Assembly: GCF_002127325.2 (NCBI RefSeq)
Contig: NC_035440.2
Location: 77,656,815-77,720,814, forward strand
DNA: 64,000 nt
From: Helianthus annuus
Lineage: Eukaryota; Streptophyta; Magnoliopsida; Asterales; Asteraceae
Direction of reading: 5' to 3'
The notes below the pieces were generated by a model. That model saw nothing but the letters and a program-made list of their open reading frames with translations, was not told the DNA's origin and did not search any database. Position numbers and translations under genes: made by a program. Below, one piece after another: positions 55,063 to 64,000 of this stretch; within the stretch, counting starts at the first letter, position 1, and each line of letters begins with the position of its first letter.

Positions 55063-55912
55063 GAGAAATGTGCCTCGTTCCTCGCGTAATCTAATATAAA
55101 ATAATAAAGATTGTACCCTCATGTACTCTCTAGTTGGCCGAATAGTTAGGGTGGTGGGGCCACCCGGTTCGTTTTCAATTGTTCAGTTACAGTTCAGTTA
55201 AGTTAAGTTGGTTACTTTAGGGTCTAACCTCGTTAGTTGTTTATTGCGTTATAAGGTGGGTGTTAGGGTAATCAGGGACCCTAACTGGCCCAGAAAAATA
55301 CCAATAATATTTCTGGCAATATTTTTATGTTCCGGGTATAGTCCGGTTGTTCGGTCGGATAGTAATCCGTTAAAGTGCTTAAGATATCCGTTAAGCGTCA
55401 TAAATAATATTTTTAGCGACACAATTTATTCTGCAAAGTGTCGGGAATAATTCCTCATATTTTGGCACTTTATTAATTAGCTAGAAGCTAGTGTGTAAAT
55501 AAAAGTGCTGTGTTTCGTGCTAAAAGTATGTTTTAGGCACATCCAAATCTCCGTATCTTATCCCTAGAGACGTAAGCATACAACCCTTGTATCCTTACAC
55601 ACACTATGGGTGTAATAAAATAATTCTGGCTCATTCAGGCCTTTAGAGGCAATGTTTGCCTGATGCTGGCTATATCAGCATGTTCACTGTGTATCCGTTT
55701 AGTGCTACTGTGCTTTTTGTGCATCAAGTTTGTCACTAGGGTTCAGCAATTAAGTAGTGTAGTGACAGGAATATCAAAGTATGATGCAGATATGTACAAG
55801 TACCAACAATCAAGTAGCCGTTTATCAGCAAACTCAGTAAAGCACAGTAATTAGGCAATAATTGATAATTAATTAAGTCGTACGGATACCTGGTTTTGAG
55901 AGGGTTGTCACA

Positions 55913-55928
55913 TTCTCCCCCCGTTAAA
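55913..55928 (-). other. Polypurine tract, inner Tekay
   Basis: TTTAACGGGGGGAGAA on the minus strand immediately before the LTR. Confidence 0.75.
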
Positions 55929-55946
55929 TAAATTTCGTCCCGAAAT

Positions 55947-56375
55947 TTAGGTTCTGCTTGAAGAAGCAGGGTTCTTAGGAAACAGGTGGGGGTATTTCTC
56001 TTTCATTCGGTCTTCACGCTCCCAGGTGAATTCAGGACCATGCCTAGCATTCCAGCGAACTTTGACGAGCTTGACACTGCTCCGGCGGGTCTTGTTAACT
56101 TCCCAATCCGTGACCTCAACAGGTTCTTCAACGAAATGGAGCGTGTCATCAATATGAATCTCGTCGGTAGGAATGACAACGTTAACTTGAGTTGGACTCC
56201 TCTTTAGATTGGATACATGAAATGTATCGTGAACGTTATTCAGCTCGGCAGGTAGATCCAACTTGTCTGCTACTGTTCCAATTCTTTCCAAAACTCTGAA
56301 AGGACCATTATACCGCGGATTCAACTTCCCACGCTTCCCAAAGCGTGCCACACCCTTCCAGGGTGATACCTTCAA
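55947..56375 (-). pseudogene. pol: Inner Tekay integrase C-terminus and chromodomain
   Basis: VSPWKGVARFGKRGKLNPRY leads into GPFRVLERIG and DTFHVSNLKR, and ends with the chromodomain-like VKLVKVRWNARHGPEFTWERED. A frame break separates it from the catalytic core upstream (56376-56500 is partly readable in other frames). Confidence 0.8.
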
Positions 56376-56500
56376 CAGAACTATATCTCCTACCTCAAAC
56401 TCCAGAGGTTTCCTGCTTCGATCCGCGTAGGCTTTCTGACGGTCACGAGCCGCACTGATGCGATCTCGGATCTGTGCAATCTTCTCTGTGGTTTCCTAGA

Positions 56501-57181
56501 TTACATCAGGACCAACCAACTGTCTATTACCGGCGTCAGACCAACAGAGCGGTGATCTGCAATTGCGCCCATATAAGCTTCGAAAGGCGCGGCACCAATA
56601 CTGGTGTGGTAGCTGTTGTTGTTTGAAAACTCAACCAGAGGCAAATGCTTATCCCAGCCACTGTCCAAATCCATAACACATGCTCCCAGCATGTCCTCTA
56701 ACGTCTGAATCGTCCGCTTGCTTTGACCGTCGGTCTGCGGGTGAAAAGCGGGGCTCATATTCATCTTTGAGTCAAAGGCTTCTTGGAAGGATTGCCATAT
56801 CCTTGATACGAATCTCCCATCTCTATCGGAGATAATCGAGAGAGGTACTCCATAGCGTGTAACCATCTCTCGCACGTATAATTCGGCCAATTTGCTCGTA
56901 TTATGCTTTTCTCGGATAGGTAAGAAGTGTGCTGACTTCGTTAATCGGTCCACTACCACCCATATAGTGTCATGGCCTCTAGGCGTTCTTGGCAACTTTG
57001 TAATAAAATCCATGGAGATTTGTTCCCACTTCCACTTGGGAACCTCTGGTTGTTGCAGAAGTCCTGAAGGCTTCTGGTATTCCGCTTTAACCTTAGCGCA
57101 AGTTAAACATTTGCTCATATAAACAGCCACATCGCCTTTCATCCTAGGCCACCAATAATAATCTTTAAGATCTTGGTACAT
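56501..57181 (-). pseudogene. pol: Inner Tekay integrase core, catalytic Glu changed
   Basis: A normal zinc finger (CLTCAKVKAEYQKP) and the first two catalytic Asp ([19 protein letters not shown]) are present. The third position reads QTDGQSKRTIQ where the outer element has QSERTIQ, so the catalytic Glu is Lys. The end of the frame (PFEAYMGAIADHRSV) is shifted relative to the family's [12 protein letters not shown]. An integrase with this change should not catalyse strand transfer. Confidence 0.82.
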
Positions 57182-57224
57182 CTTATCCGCTCCAGGGTGG
57201 ATAGAGTACCGCGACCTGTGAGCT

Positions 57225-57854
57225 TCATCGAAAATAACCTTCCTTAAACCACCAAACAGAGGAACCCAAATCCTTAAAACACATCATTCCTTCCCTGTTT
57301 GGTTCTAATAACTTCTCCATCCCACGGAGATACTCTTCTTCAAGGTTTCTTTCTTTGAGAGTTTCCTTCTGCGCGGCATGAATGCACAGAGGCAAGTCGG
57401 TTCGAATAACCATCTCCAAAGCCCTAACCCTTATGGGCTTGATCATCTCTTTTCGACTTAGGGCATCGGCGACCACATTCGCCTTCCCTGGATGATCATT
57501 AATCTCGCAGTCATATTCATTCAACAGTTCTACCCATCGTCTTTGCCTCATGTTCAACTCCTTCTGGTTGAATATGTGTTGGAGGCTCTTGTGATCTGTG
57601 AAGATTGTGCACTTCGTACCATAAAGGTAGTGTCTCCAGATCTTTAAAGCAAAAACTACTGCGCCTAGCTCCAAATCGTGTGTGGTATAGTTCTTTTCGT
57701 GTACCTCCAGTTGGCGTGACGCGTAGGCAATAACCTTTTGGCGTTGCATCAACACACAACCCAATCCTCGACGCGATGCGTCGCAGTATATCACAAAATC
57801 GTCTGTACCTTCCGGTAGAGCTAAGATTGGCGCGTTGCAAAGCTTATCCTTCAA
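57225..57854 (-). pseudogene. pol: Inner Tekay RNase H
   Basis: [35 protein letters not shown] and [21 protein letters not shown] match the outer Tekay domain almost residue for residue. The downstream linker becomes disordered (GTVCVL-type ending WWFKEGYFR) through a frameshift. Confidence 0.82.
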
Positions 57855-57884
57855 TATCTGAAATGCTTCCTCCTGTTTGATTCC

Positions 57885-58590
57885 TCAATCAAACTTTTTG
57901 TCCTTCTGCGTGAGGAGCGTTAATGGTTGGGCGATCTTTGAAAAGTTCTCAATGAACCTTTGATAATAGCCAGCCAAACCCAGGAATTGCCGAATCTCGG
58001 TTGGCGTTTTTGGCGTTTCCCAATCCTTGATCGCCTCGATCTTGGTTGGATCCATGTGGATTCGATCTCCATTTACCACGTGCCCAAGGAATTGGACTTC
58101 GTGTAGCCAAAACTCGCACTTAGAGGATTTGGCATACAGCTGCTCTTTCTTTAGCAGTTCCAAAATAGCTCTTAGATGCTGTTCGTGCTCAGCCTTTGCT
58201 CTTGAATAAATCAAGATGTCGTTGATAACACAATCATGAACTTGTCCGAGTACGGCTTGCAACTCTGTTTATCGAGTCCATAAACACTGCAGGTGCGTTG
58301 TCAAACCAAACGGCGTAACAAGGAACTCGTAGTGTCCATAACGAGTTCTGAAGGCTGTCTTCGGGATACTTTCCTTTTGTATCCTTAACTGATGGCATCT
58401 AGATCGCAAGTCGATCTTTGAGTAAAAGCTTGAACCTTACAGTTGATCAAACAGATCATCAATTCTTGGCAGAGGGTATCTATTCTTGATCGCCGACTTG
58501 TTCAGCTCCCGGTAGATGATGTTTATCTGAAAACCATCATCCCTCTTTTGACGAGTGGTAATGGGGTTACCCAAAAAGAAAATTTTGGTC
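57885..58590 (-). pseudogene. pol: Inner Tekay RT, catalytic motif damaged
   Basis: The distal part reads well ([37 protein letters not shown]). The active site reads [13 protein letters not shown] where the outer copy has FIDDILIYS: one catalytic Asp is Asn, and a frameshift precedes it. Farther upstream FYSKIDLRS and [14 protein letters not shown] are recognisable but contain stops and shifts. Confidence 0.78.
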
Positions 58591-59105
58591 TGTTATCTTA
58601 CTTCTCTACCCATTGCTAAAACTTCTCTGCCATTCCTTGCATCTCCGAAAACGTAAGTTGCTACGATGCATTGACTATGGGTGCAGTGCTTGGAATTTAT
58701 TGTGGAGGGGACGATTCCGGCAAATCTTCGAGGAAGACTTCGGGGTATTCCACGACATGAGCCAAGAATGCAACACATCCTTTGCGCGAAAATCTTCCTG
58801 TCTTCTCTGCCTGATAATCCGTAGGAGCGTATCCTGCTCCATGAATCACAATCATTTCTCCGTTCGTCGTCGGGGTGCGGGTGACACTTTCCGCCGGGTT
58901 GTTCGACAACCAGTCCATCCAAATTATCACGTCGAAGCTTCCGATAGACTTGTTCTTTCGAGAACTGGGTATCTAGGTTAATTACTACTAAAACAACTAT
59001 ATTTCTGAAGCTAAAATTTGACAATACTGTCGAATAGAGCGTAACTTTGACTATTATGAGACGTACCGATATCCACGCTTGGGTTCTATCCCCGCTGTTG
59101 AGCTT
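58591..59105 (-). pseudogene. Inner Tekay protease region, mostly deleted
   Basis: Only remnants remain. MIIWMDWLSNNPAE (58930) corresponds to the GMDWLS segment that lies well after the active site, and VVEYPEVFLEDLPE is the linker to RT. The segment with the catalytic DSG is reduced to an out-of-frame 'LFDS' trace near 59030. Confidence 0.65.
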
Positions 59106-60200
59106 TCATCCACGTGCCTGAGTGTTCTTAGGGCAATACTTCCTGAAATGCCCCACATCACCGCAATTAAAACATGCTTGGCCACAGCCTTGATCGTTAC
59201 CATCCCTGCCTTGATAGTTGTCGTCGTTGTTATTTCCTCCGCGATTTCCGTTACCATCTTGACCTTTATTTCCATGTTCAGTTCCTTGCCGACATGTTTC
59301 CTTGACATGTCCCACCTTACCACAGTTACCACACTTTCCATATCTACACCGCCCGTTATGGGGACGTCGACAGTTGTCGCACTTTGGTAGGATACCCGTG
59401 TACTCTTTTCTCTTTTTGGCCTTGTCGTCGCTACTCGTCTGGGTACCCTGTTTGAAATTCGCCAACTTCCTCTTGTTGTCCCCAGATGACTCTACATGAG
59501 TCTCCTTTCTCTTCTCAGAGGCTGAAAATTTGTTCATCCTGATTGCTTCTTCTGTCAGGGCTACACTTAGATTGATGGCCTCAGAGATTGTTGCAGGCTT
59601 TGATGCCGTTACCATGCTCATGATTTGGGGTGCCAATCCCCAAATGAAACGCTCAATCCTTTTAAACTCTGGATCTACCATGTAGGGAACGATACGCGAT
59701 AGAAGTTGGAACTTCTCCACATACTCAGCTATTTTTGGACCATCCATCTTCAAATTCCAGAACTCAGTTTCTACCTTCTGGCTTTCTGTTCTTGAACAGT
59801 ACTTTTTATGCATTAGCTCTTTCAGCTCGTCCCACGATAGAGCATACGCAGCAGCCTCGCCCATTGTCTGAACCTGAAGCTTCCACCATGACAGAGCCTC
59901 ATCTCGGAACAGCCCGGTAATGTACGTGACCTGGTCTCTTGGGGCGCATTTGCTTGCACGCAAAACAGTGTCCGTCTTCTCAATCCAGCGGACGAAGGCT
60001 ACGGCACCCCCAGTGCCGTCGAAATGTAGAGGCTGGCAGCCTAAGAACTGCTTGTAGGTGCAGCCGTTGGGTGGGTTATTTCCTGAGGTACCTCCGTTGC
60101 GCTCGGAGTGATGGGCCTCGTATTGTGCGATGACTGCAGCAATGATTCCCTGGAGTTCCGCCTTATTGGTGGGTATGCGTACATCCTGTCTTGGAGGCAT
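59106..60200 (-). CDS. gag: Inner Tekay Gag, intact open frame
   Basis: 364 codons from ATG 60200 (MPPRQDVRIPTNKAELQ). Capsid features: FLGCQPLHFDGTGGAVAFVRWIE, FRDEALSWWKLQVQ and RFIWGLAPQIMSMVTASKP. A Lys-rich linker leads to CDNCRRPHNGRC, then two zinc knuckles CGNCGKVGHVKETC and CFNCGDVGHFRKYC separated by a Gly/Asn-rich spacer. It ends with TGA after the second knuckle, where protease should follow. It is the only large retrotransposon gene in the window without a visible break, in an element whose enzymes are dead. Confidence 0.85.
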   Translation of the reverse strand: MPPRQDVRIPTNKAELQGIIAAVIAQYEAHHSERNGGTSGNNPPNGCTYKQFLGCQPLHFDGTGGAVAFVRWIEKTDTVLRASKCAPRDQVTYITGLFRDEALSWWKLQVQTMGEAAAYALSWDELKELMHKKYCSRTESQKVETEFWNLKMDGPKIAEYVEKFQLLSRIVPYMVDPEFKRIERFIWGLAPQIMSMVTASKPATISEAINLSVALTEEAIRMNKFSASEKRKETHVESSGDNKRKLANFKQGTQTSSDDKAKKRKEYTGILPKCDNCRRPHNGRCRYGKCGNCGKVGHVKETCRQGTEHGNKGQDGNGNRGGNNNDDNYQGRDGNDQGCGQACFNCGDVGHFRKYCPKNTQARG

Positions 60201-60469
60201 CTTCCTATGATGATTGTACGGGTCAGGTCATAGTAAGTAAAATGTGCGTAGGTATACAGCAATATCAACACATAACATCTCATGTTATCAATAAATCAAT
60301 AACATCTCATGTTATAGAACATAAACAATAGATCACTTTGATTGCATTGCCACATCTTGAGACCAGAATGTAAGGTTTACAGGTATCCAACTGTATCATA
60401 CAACATCAATGACTTAGTAGGTGACGACCCTAGGCAAGTCGTGCGATCGCTGGACATGTTTAGAAATCT
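60201..60469 (-). other. Spacer between two gag copies, with small hairpins
   Basis: Two identical 17-nt palindromes ATAACAT-CTC-ATGTTAT at 60272-60288 and 60299-60315. No coding potential. Confidence 0.6.
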
Positions 60470-60940
60470 CTGGTTCGTCCATTCAAATTCCAGAACTTCA
60501 CCTTAAGCTTCTGGATTCCAGTCCTAGAACAACATTTCTTCTCAATCATTTCCTTGAGCTCGTCCCAGCTCGTGCATAGGCAGCATTTGTACCAAGGGTC
60601 TGAATATGATGGTCCCACCATGAGAGTGTGCCGTCTAGTAATGACCTTGAGGTAAAGGTATCACTCCATTTGGGGCGAATAGTTTGTCTTTCTTAGAATG
60701 GAGTCAATCTTTTCAGACCAACGAACAAAAGCAATGGCGCCTCCTGTTCCGTCGCAGTTCAAGGCCTGCAGTTCAGGAGTTGCTCATAGGTGCAGATAAT
60801 TGGAAGGTTACTTCCACTAGTGCCATTGCTGTGCTAAAAGCGAAGGGCTTTATGTCATGTAATTGCCTGGGAGATGCGTTTTGCAGCTCGGCTTCCATCC
60901 TTTGCAACGTACTGGTGTTTGTGTCACGCCTGGGTGGCAT
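60470..60940 (-). pseudogene. gag: Second, degenerate gag copy
   Basis: Starts MPPRRDTNTSTLQRMEAELQ at 60940, resembling the start of the intact gag at 60200. The DNA at 60480-60640 and 60720-60800 aligns with the intact gag (capsid region, including the equivalents of FLGCQPLHFDGTG and KVETEFWNLK), but in broken frames. The element therefore carries two gag-derived segments in tandem. Confidence 0.6.
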
Positions 60941-61025
60941 CCTCTTTTGCCGAAGTGGTATGAAGTGGGTTAGACAAATTTTCAATTGTCTTATAAGATA
61001 CATAGCATCGTAAGCCATCATGTAC

Positions 61026-61966
61026 TCACCCAATTTTACACATAAATATACTCAATGTATGGGTGGGGAAATAAATTACTGAGCCTTCACATAGGCTTGC
61101 CAATTTGGCTTGTTGCTTGAAGTAGGATGAACTCAAGGCTTCATCGCCTTGGTCATTCGTGTTCGAGTTATTTCCTGCCACATTAGTTTTCATTAGCTTG
61201 ACCCGCAGAGTCCACCAGGATTTCTGTGCACTACAAGTCGTTATTACGTGGGCCCCCGTAATAATAAATTGTCTTGCACAGTTACCCCAAATTTTCTCTC
61301 GTCCAAGCAGATGATCAATCAAGAAGCAACAGCAGGTGCATTGGCATGAACAGGGTCATGCTCTAATGCGGTGTTAGGAGCGATGCCTGGCTCAGGGGCC
61401 ACGGCTGGCTCCGGATCAACAAACTCTATCTCAAAATCAGCTGGATCAACCATCACGGAGTAGGCTAATGTCAGGAACTCAAATGAGTCTGGGACAGGGA
61501 AATGGGCATAAGTCTCCCCTACAGGAGCGTCCGCAAGCAGTAGGTTGATACCAGCAGCAATAGGGCCTCGCCCTCGAATGGGTCCTCCACTAGTAGATCG
61601 TTATCGTCATCAGAGGCCACGTCGGGGGGCATATCAACTACAGGATAAGCGGCAAGGGGCACAGGAGTAGGGATCACCGCGAGTGGCAAATTCCCAACAA
61701 GATGGCCATCAGTAGGCTCTGCTACGACTTCAGACAGCGCAAAAGGGCTGATAGTCGTCATCGTCTGTGCCGGTAGTATCGGAGATGTATCCTTCGTGCT
61801 CCGATGAAACTATGTCGTCTGATACTATGGCCATGGGATTCGTAATGTCCATCTTTCTAGTACATGATGAAGGCATGACGTTTGTACCACAAACACTCAT
61901 ACGTATAATAATCAATCATATATTCATATAAACATGTAAGTCAACAATAAGCAATCAAATAATTCT
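61026..61966 (-). other. Leader with acidic/Pro-rich coding remnants
   Basis: Minus-strand frames at 61519-61915 read as an acidic, proline-rich, low-complexity protein (ISDTTGTDDDDYQPF; AVIPTPVPLAAYPVVDMPPDV) split by a frameshift near 61745. It lies where some plant gypsy elements encode an N-terminal extension upstream of gag. I do not recognise a domain. Confidence 0.45.
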
Positions 61967-61967
61967 C

Positions 61968-62208
61968 CTAGTCCCACTAGCCTCCCAGCCTCCCAGACTG
62001 ATATTCCTAGTCCCACTAGCCAAATTCCTCCCAGTCTCTAAGACTGTTCTATCATCCACCTCGACCTCCTAGATCGAGCCTCGGCCTCCATAACCGAGCC
62101 TCAGCCTTCATGACTGAGCCTACTCTTCCTAGTCTCACTAGCCATCTACCTCGATCTCTAAGATCGAGCCTCGGCCTCCAAGACCGAGCCTCAGTCTCCA
62201 AGACTGAG
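61968..62208 (-). repeat. Array of 11 micro-hairpins in the leader
   Basis: Eleven short dyads: CTAGT-CCC-ACTAG (61968, 62007; CTC loop at 62129), CAGTCT-CTA-AGACTG type (61986, 62032) and 19-nt units such as CTCAGTCT-CCA-AGACTGAG (62060, 62080, 62100, 62150, 62170, 62190). The longer units are spaced exactly 20 nt in two blocks of three. Arm sequences differ from unit to unit while pairing is kept. Confidence 0.85.
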
Positions 62209-62359
62209 CCTAATAATAAATAAATAAAATGTGCTCAACATGTGTTTATAAAAGGGTTTTGGATCTGGACTTAAGTGGTATGCAGTAAAAATGTTTTCGT
62301 GAGAGCCCTAGTGATCATAGTCTAGACTCGAGAAAGAATCCTAGTTCGCTATGATCAGA

Positions 62360-62371
62360 GCTCTGATACCA
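62360..62371 (-). other. Primer-binding site, initiator Met tRNA
   Basis: TGGTATCAGAGC on the minus strand, three bases inside the 5' LTR boundary. Confidence 0.85.
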
Positions 62372-62374
62372 AGC

Positions 62375-64000
62375 TGTCACACCCTGGCTTTGCGGAAGCG
62401 TGGTTAATTTGGTGTGACTTCTTAATACCGTAGCTTAATCATAACAAAGCTATATGAATTAAAAACATGCAGGATCATCCATTAAGTTTTGAAAACCAAA
62501 TACAATACCATTGTTTTAACGGGAATACACCCTAACAACCATAATCTTGTTCAACAACCAAACAAACATAAACACAGTTTAAGGACTGTGACTTGTCCAG
62601 GAAAGAGTCACATTCCCTAAACCCCGGATGACCTCGGAAACTAGTGCAGCGGGAAAACGTGCCATACCGTGCCAGATCCTTTAATTCCCTGAAATACATG
62701 TAAGTTGAAAAATCAACAATAATGTTGAGCGAGTTCATGCGTTTAATATGTGCGCGCGAATAAACCTTTCCAATCATTGTAAGTGTGAATATTTTTGTAA
62801 ACTCTGGTATGAAAGCAAATGAGGAAGCCTATCAGTTAATGTGTACCACATGGTCCAACCTGCGGGCGCATGGGTGGGGATAGGACAAAGTCACCACATG
62901 GTCCAACCTGCGGGCGCATGGGTGGTATTACGACAAGGTCACCACATGGTCCAACCTGCGGGCGCATGGGTGGTGTTACGATAAGGTCACCACATGGTCC
63001 AACCTGCGGGCGCATGGGTGGTGTTAAGACGAGGTCACCGCATGGTCCAACCTTAGGGCGCATGGGTGGGGTTTGTTATGCTCAAATAGGCCTATCACTT
63101 CTATCCCTCGATCGTACTACGAGGACTAATGTTCTTAAGATTTCGCCTACCCAAATCACATAACCTAACAGTTCCTTCCGTAGCTGACCATACCATGTAA
63201 GAAATATTCGTAATCATAGTAACATGTATTTCACCCCCGCAGTTTAGAAAACTGAAAACAGTTAAGAGAAAAGGGGGACATGAACTCACAGTGAGTGCGT
63301 CACAATATCAAGTAATCCAAATGTCCGAAAGCTGCGCAACGACCTACATGTGCTAATTCTATTAGACGGATGGCCCTGCTTTAGCTTCTTAGTTTATATT
63401 TTTGGGAAACGGTTAGACAACCGCTCCGTGTGTCTACTTGATAACGTATTCTCCTTCCCAAGGATGGGGGAATTAATACATGTGTAATTATATCATTTTA
63501 TTAAGTCCCATTTAATATATTTTATTCCTAATTCCAAAATATATTTATTTTTCTCAAAAACAATATATTTCCTTTTCCATATAATACTTTCCCAAATTAA
63601 TATTTTGACAACACATGCACTTATGAATATTTCCGAATAAAGCGTACGTTACGTTTTGGCGATTAAGTGGTAATGATAATTACCGTTGTAACTTATATAT
63701 TCGTCGTGTAAGCGTTTGTATAATTTTGGGTTCATCAACGTTTGTAAATATTATTTTTACTCTAAAAATAATATTTATATATTTTCACAAAATAATCATA
63801 AACAGTGTGGTGAATAATATAATTATCGAATAAATATTTATCACGTTTAGCTTTGTGAAAATCCCACCTCCGATTATTTATAAATAAAGTTGGGGCGAAA
63901 TATATTTGAAAACATGTCAAAGTAGTCTAACACTTGTATATAATTCTAAGTGTTAGATTTTAGGAAAATTTCGCCAGAGTTTCCCCTGTAACTGGAGGTG
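62375..64000 (-). repeat. Inner Tekay 5' LTR (cut by window edge)
   Basis: Begins TGTCACACCCTGG and matches 52391-54016 with three substitutions and no indel. The 48-bp tandem array is at 62845-63084. Confidence 0.92.

Larger units (their letters stand above)
52391..55912 (-). repeat. Inner Tekay 3' LTR, 3,522 bp
   Basis: On the plus strand it runs from TGTCACACCCTGG to GTTGTCACA. It contains a 5 x 48-bp repeat (52861-53100) and a TATA box at 55055-55062 with a GGGTGG/CCACCC palindrome upstream. No gene lies in it; short open frames mirror the tandem repeat. Confidence 0.9.
52391..64000 (-). mobile_element. Inner Tekay-type gypsy element, trans-mobilised candidate
   Basis: Minus-strand element inserted in the gag of the outer one. 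3' LTR 52391-55912, polypurine tract, broken pol 55947-58930, gag 59106-60200, a 2.2-kb leader, iMet primer site 62360-62371, and the start of the 5' LTR 62375 to the window edge. The 1,626 bp visible in both LTRs differ at three positions, with a constant 9,984-bp offset. Expected end of the 5' LTR is near 65,896, followed by TTTCT if the target duplication (52386-52390) is present. Pol is broken and has altered RT and integrase active sites. Confidence 0.88.

Overview
This is a stretch of nuclear DNA from a flowering plant, made almost entirely of retrotransposons. It holds six LTR retrotransposons, several small inverted-repeat elements (MITEs), one tRNA-type SINE and AT-rich spacer. No intact host gene is visible. 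The two Ty1/copia elements have the very long gag and extra 3' gene of Sireviruses. One Ty3/gypsy element has the double RNase H and the YIDDMVVKSK reverse-transcriptase motif of the Tat lineage. Two more gypsy elements carry Tekay/Del-type chromodomains. The mix and the LTR ends suggest a eudicot, most likely Asteraceae; that family assignment is inference from general familiarity with such repeats and was not searched.

Layout. 1-5130 is AT-rich spacer with a hAT-like MITE (113-268), a SINE with target duplications (2162-2251), short tandem duplications, a possible decayed 5' gene end on the minus strand (3205-3675) and two larger MITEs (4191-4553, 4580-5111). A Tat gypsy element (5203-10738, target duplication ATTAT on both sides) sits inside a third MITE. 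A Harbinger-like MITE follows (11022-11349). From 11643 to the right edge lies one nest. A gypsy element that kept only gag and part of protease (minus strand, 11643-17152) was entered by Sirevirus A (17153 onward). Sirevirus A was entered in gag by a structurally complete Sirevirus B (20463-35789, target duplication AAAAA) and in its third gene by a Tekay element (44531-52390, minus). That Tekay element was entered in gag by a second one (52391 to beyond 64000, minus). The remaining right halves of four elements should lie just past the window.

How the parts work. In both Sireviruses the LTR promoter drives genomic RNA: an iMet primer site, a leader full of family-specific CpG motifs, a giant Gag with two zinc knuckles, then pol in the +1 frame. 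Downstream, both elements have an LTR-like promoter module with a TATA box and an AUG-free leader of roughly 120-130 nt. A three-codon first exon (M-G-K or M-P-K) and a phase-0 intron of 0.8-1.1 kb come next. The intron carries the same CpG motif array, and the long third ORF follows it. Between pol and this internal promoter both elements share a conserved non-coding block. It contains two hairpins capped by GGAA tetraloops whose stems covary. I consider this promoter, intron and paired-hairpin arrangement the most interesting system in the window.

State of decay. Sirevirus B is young (8 differences between its 451-bp LTRs in a hand alignment) but has eight internal stops. Sirevirus A has several frameshifts. 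The outer Tekay element is close to intact. The innermost Tekay element has nearly identical LTRs (3 differences over 1,626 visible bp) yet a damaged protease and altered reverse-transcriptase and integrase active sites, so it was probably mobilised by enzymes of another element.
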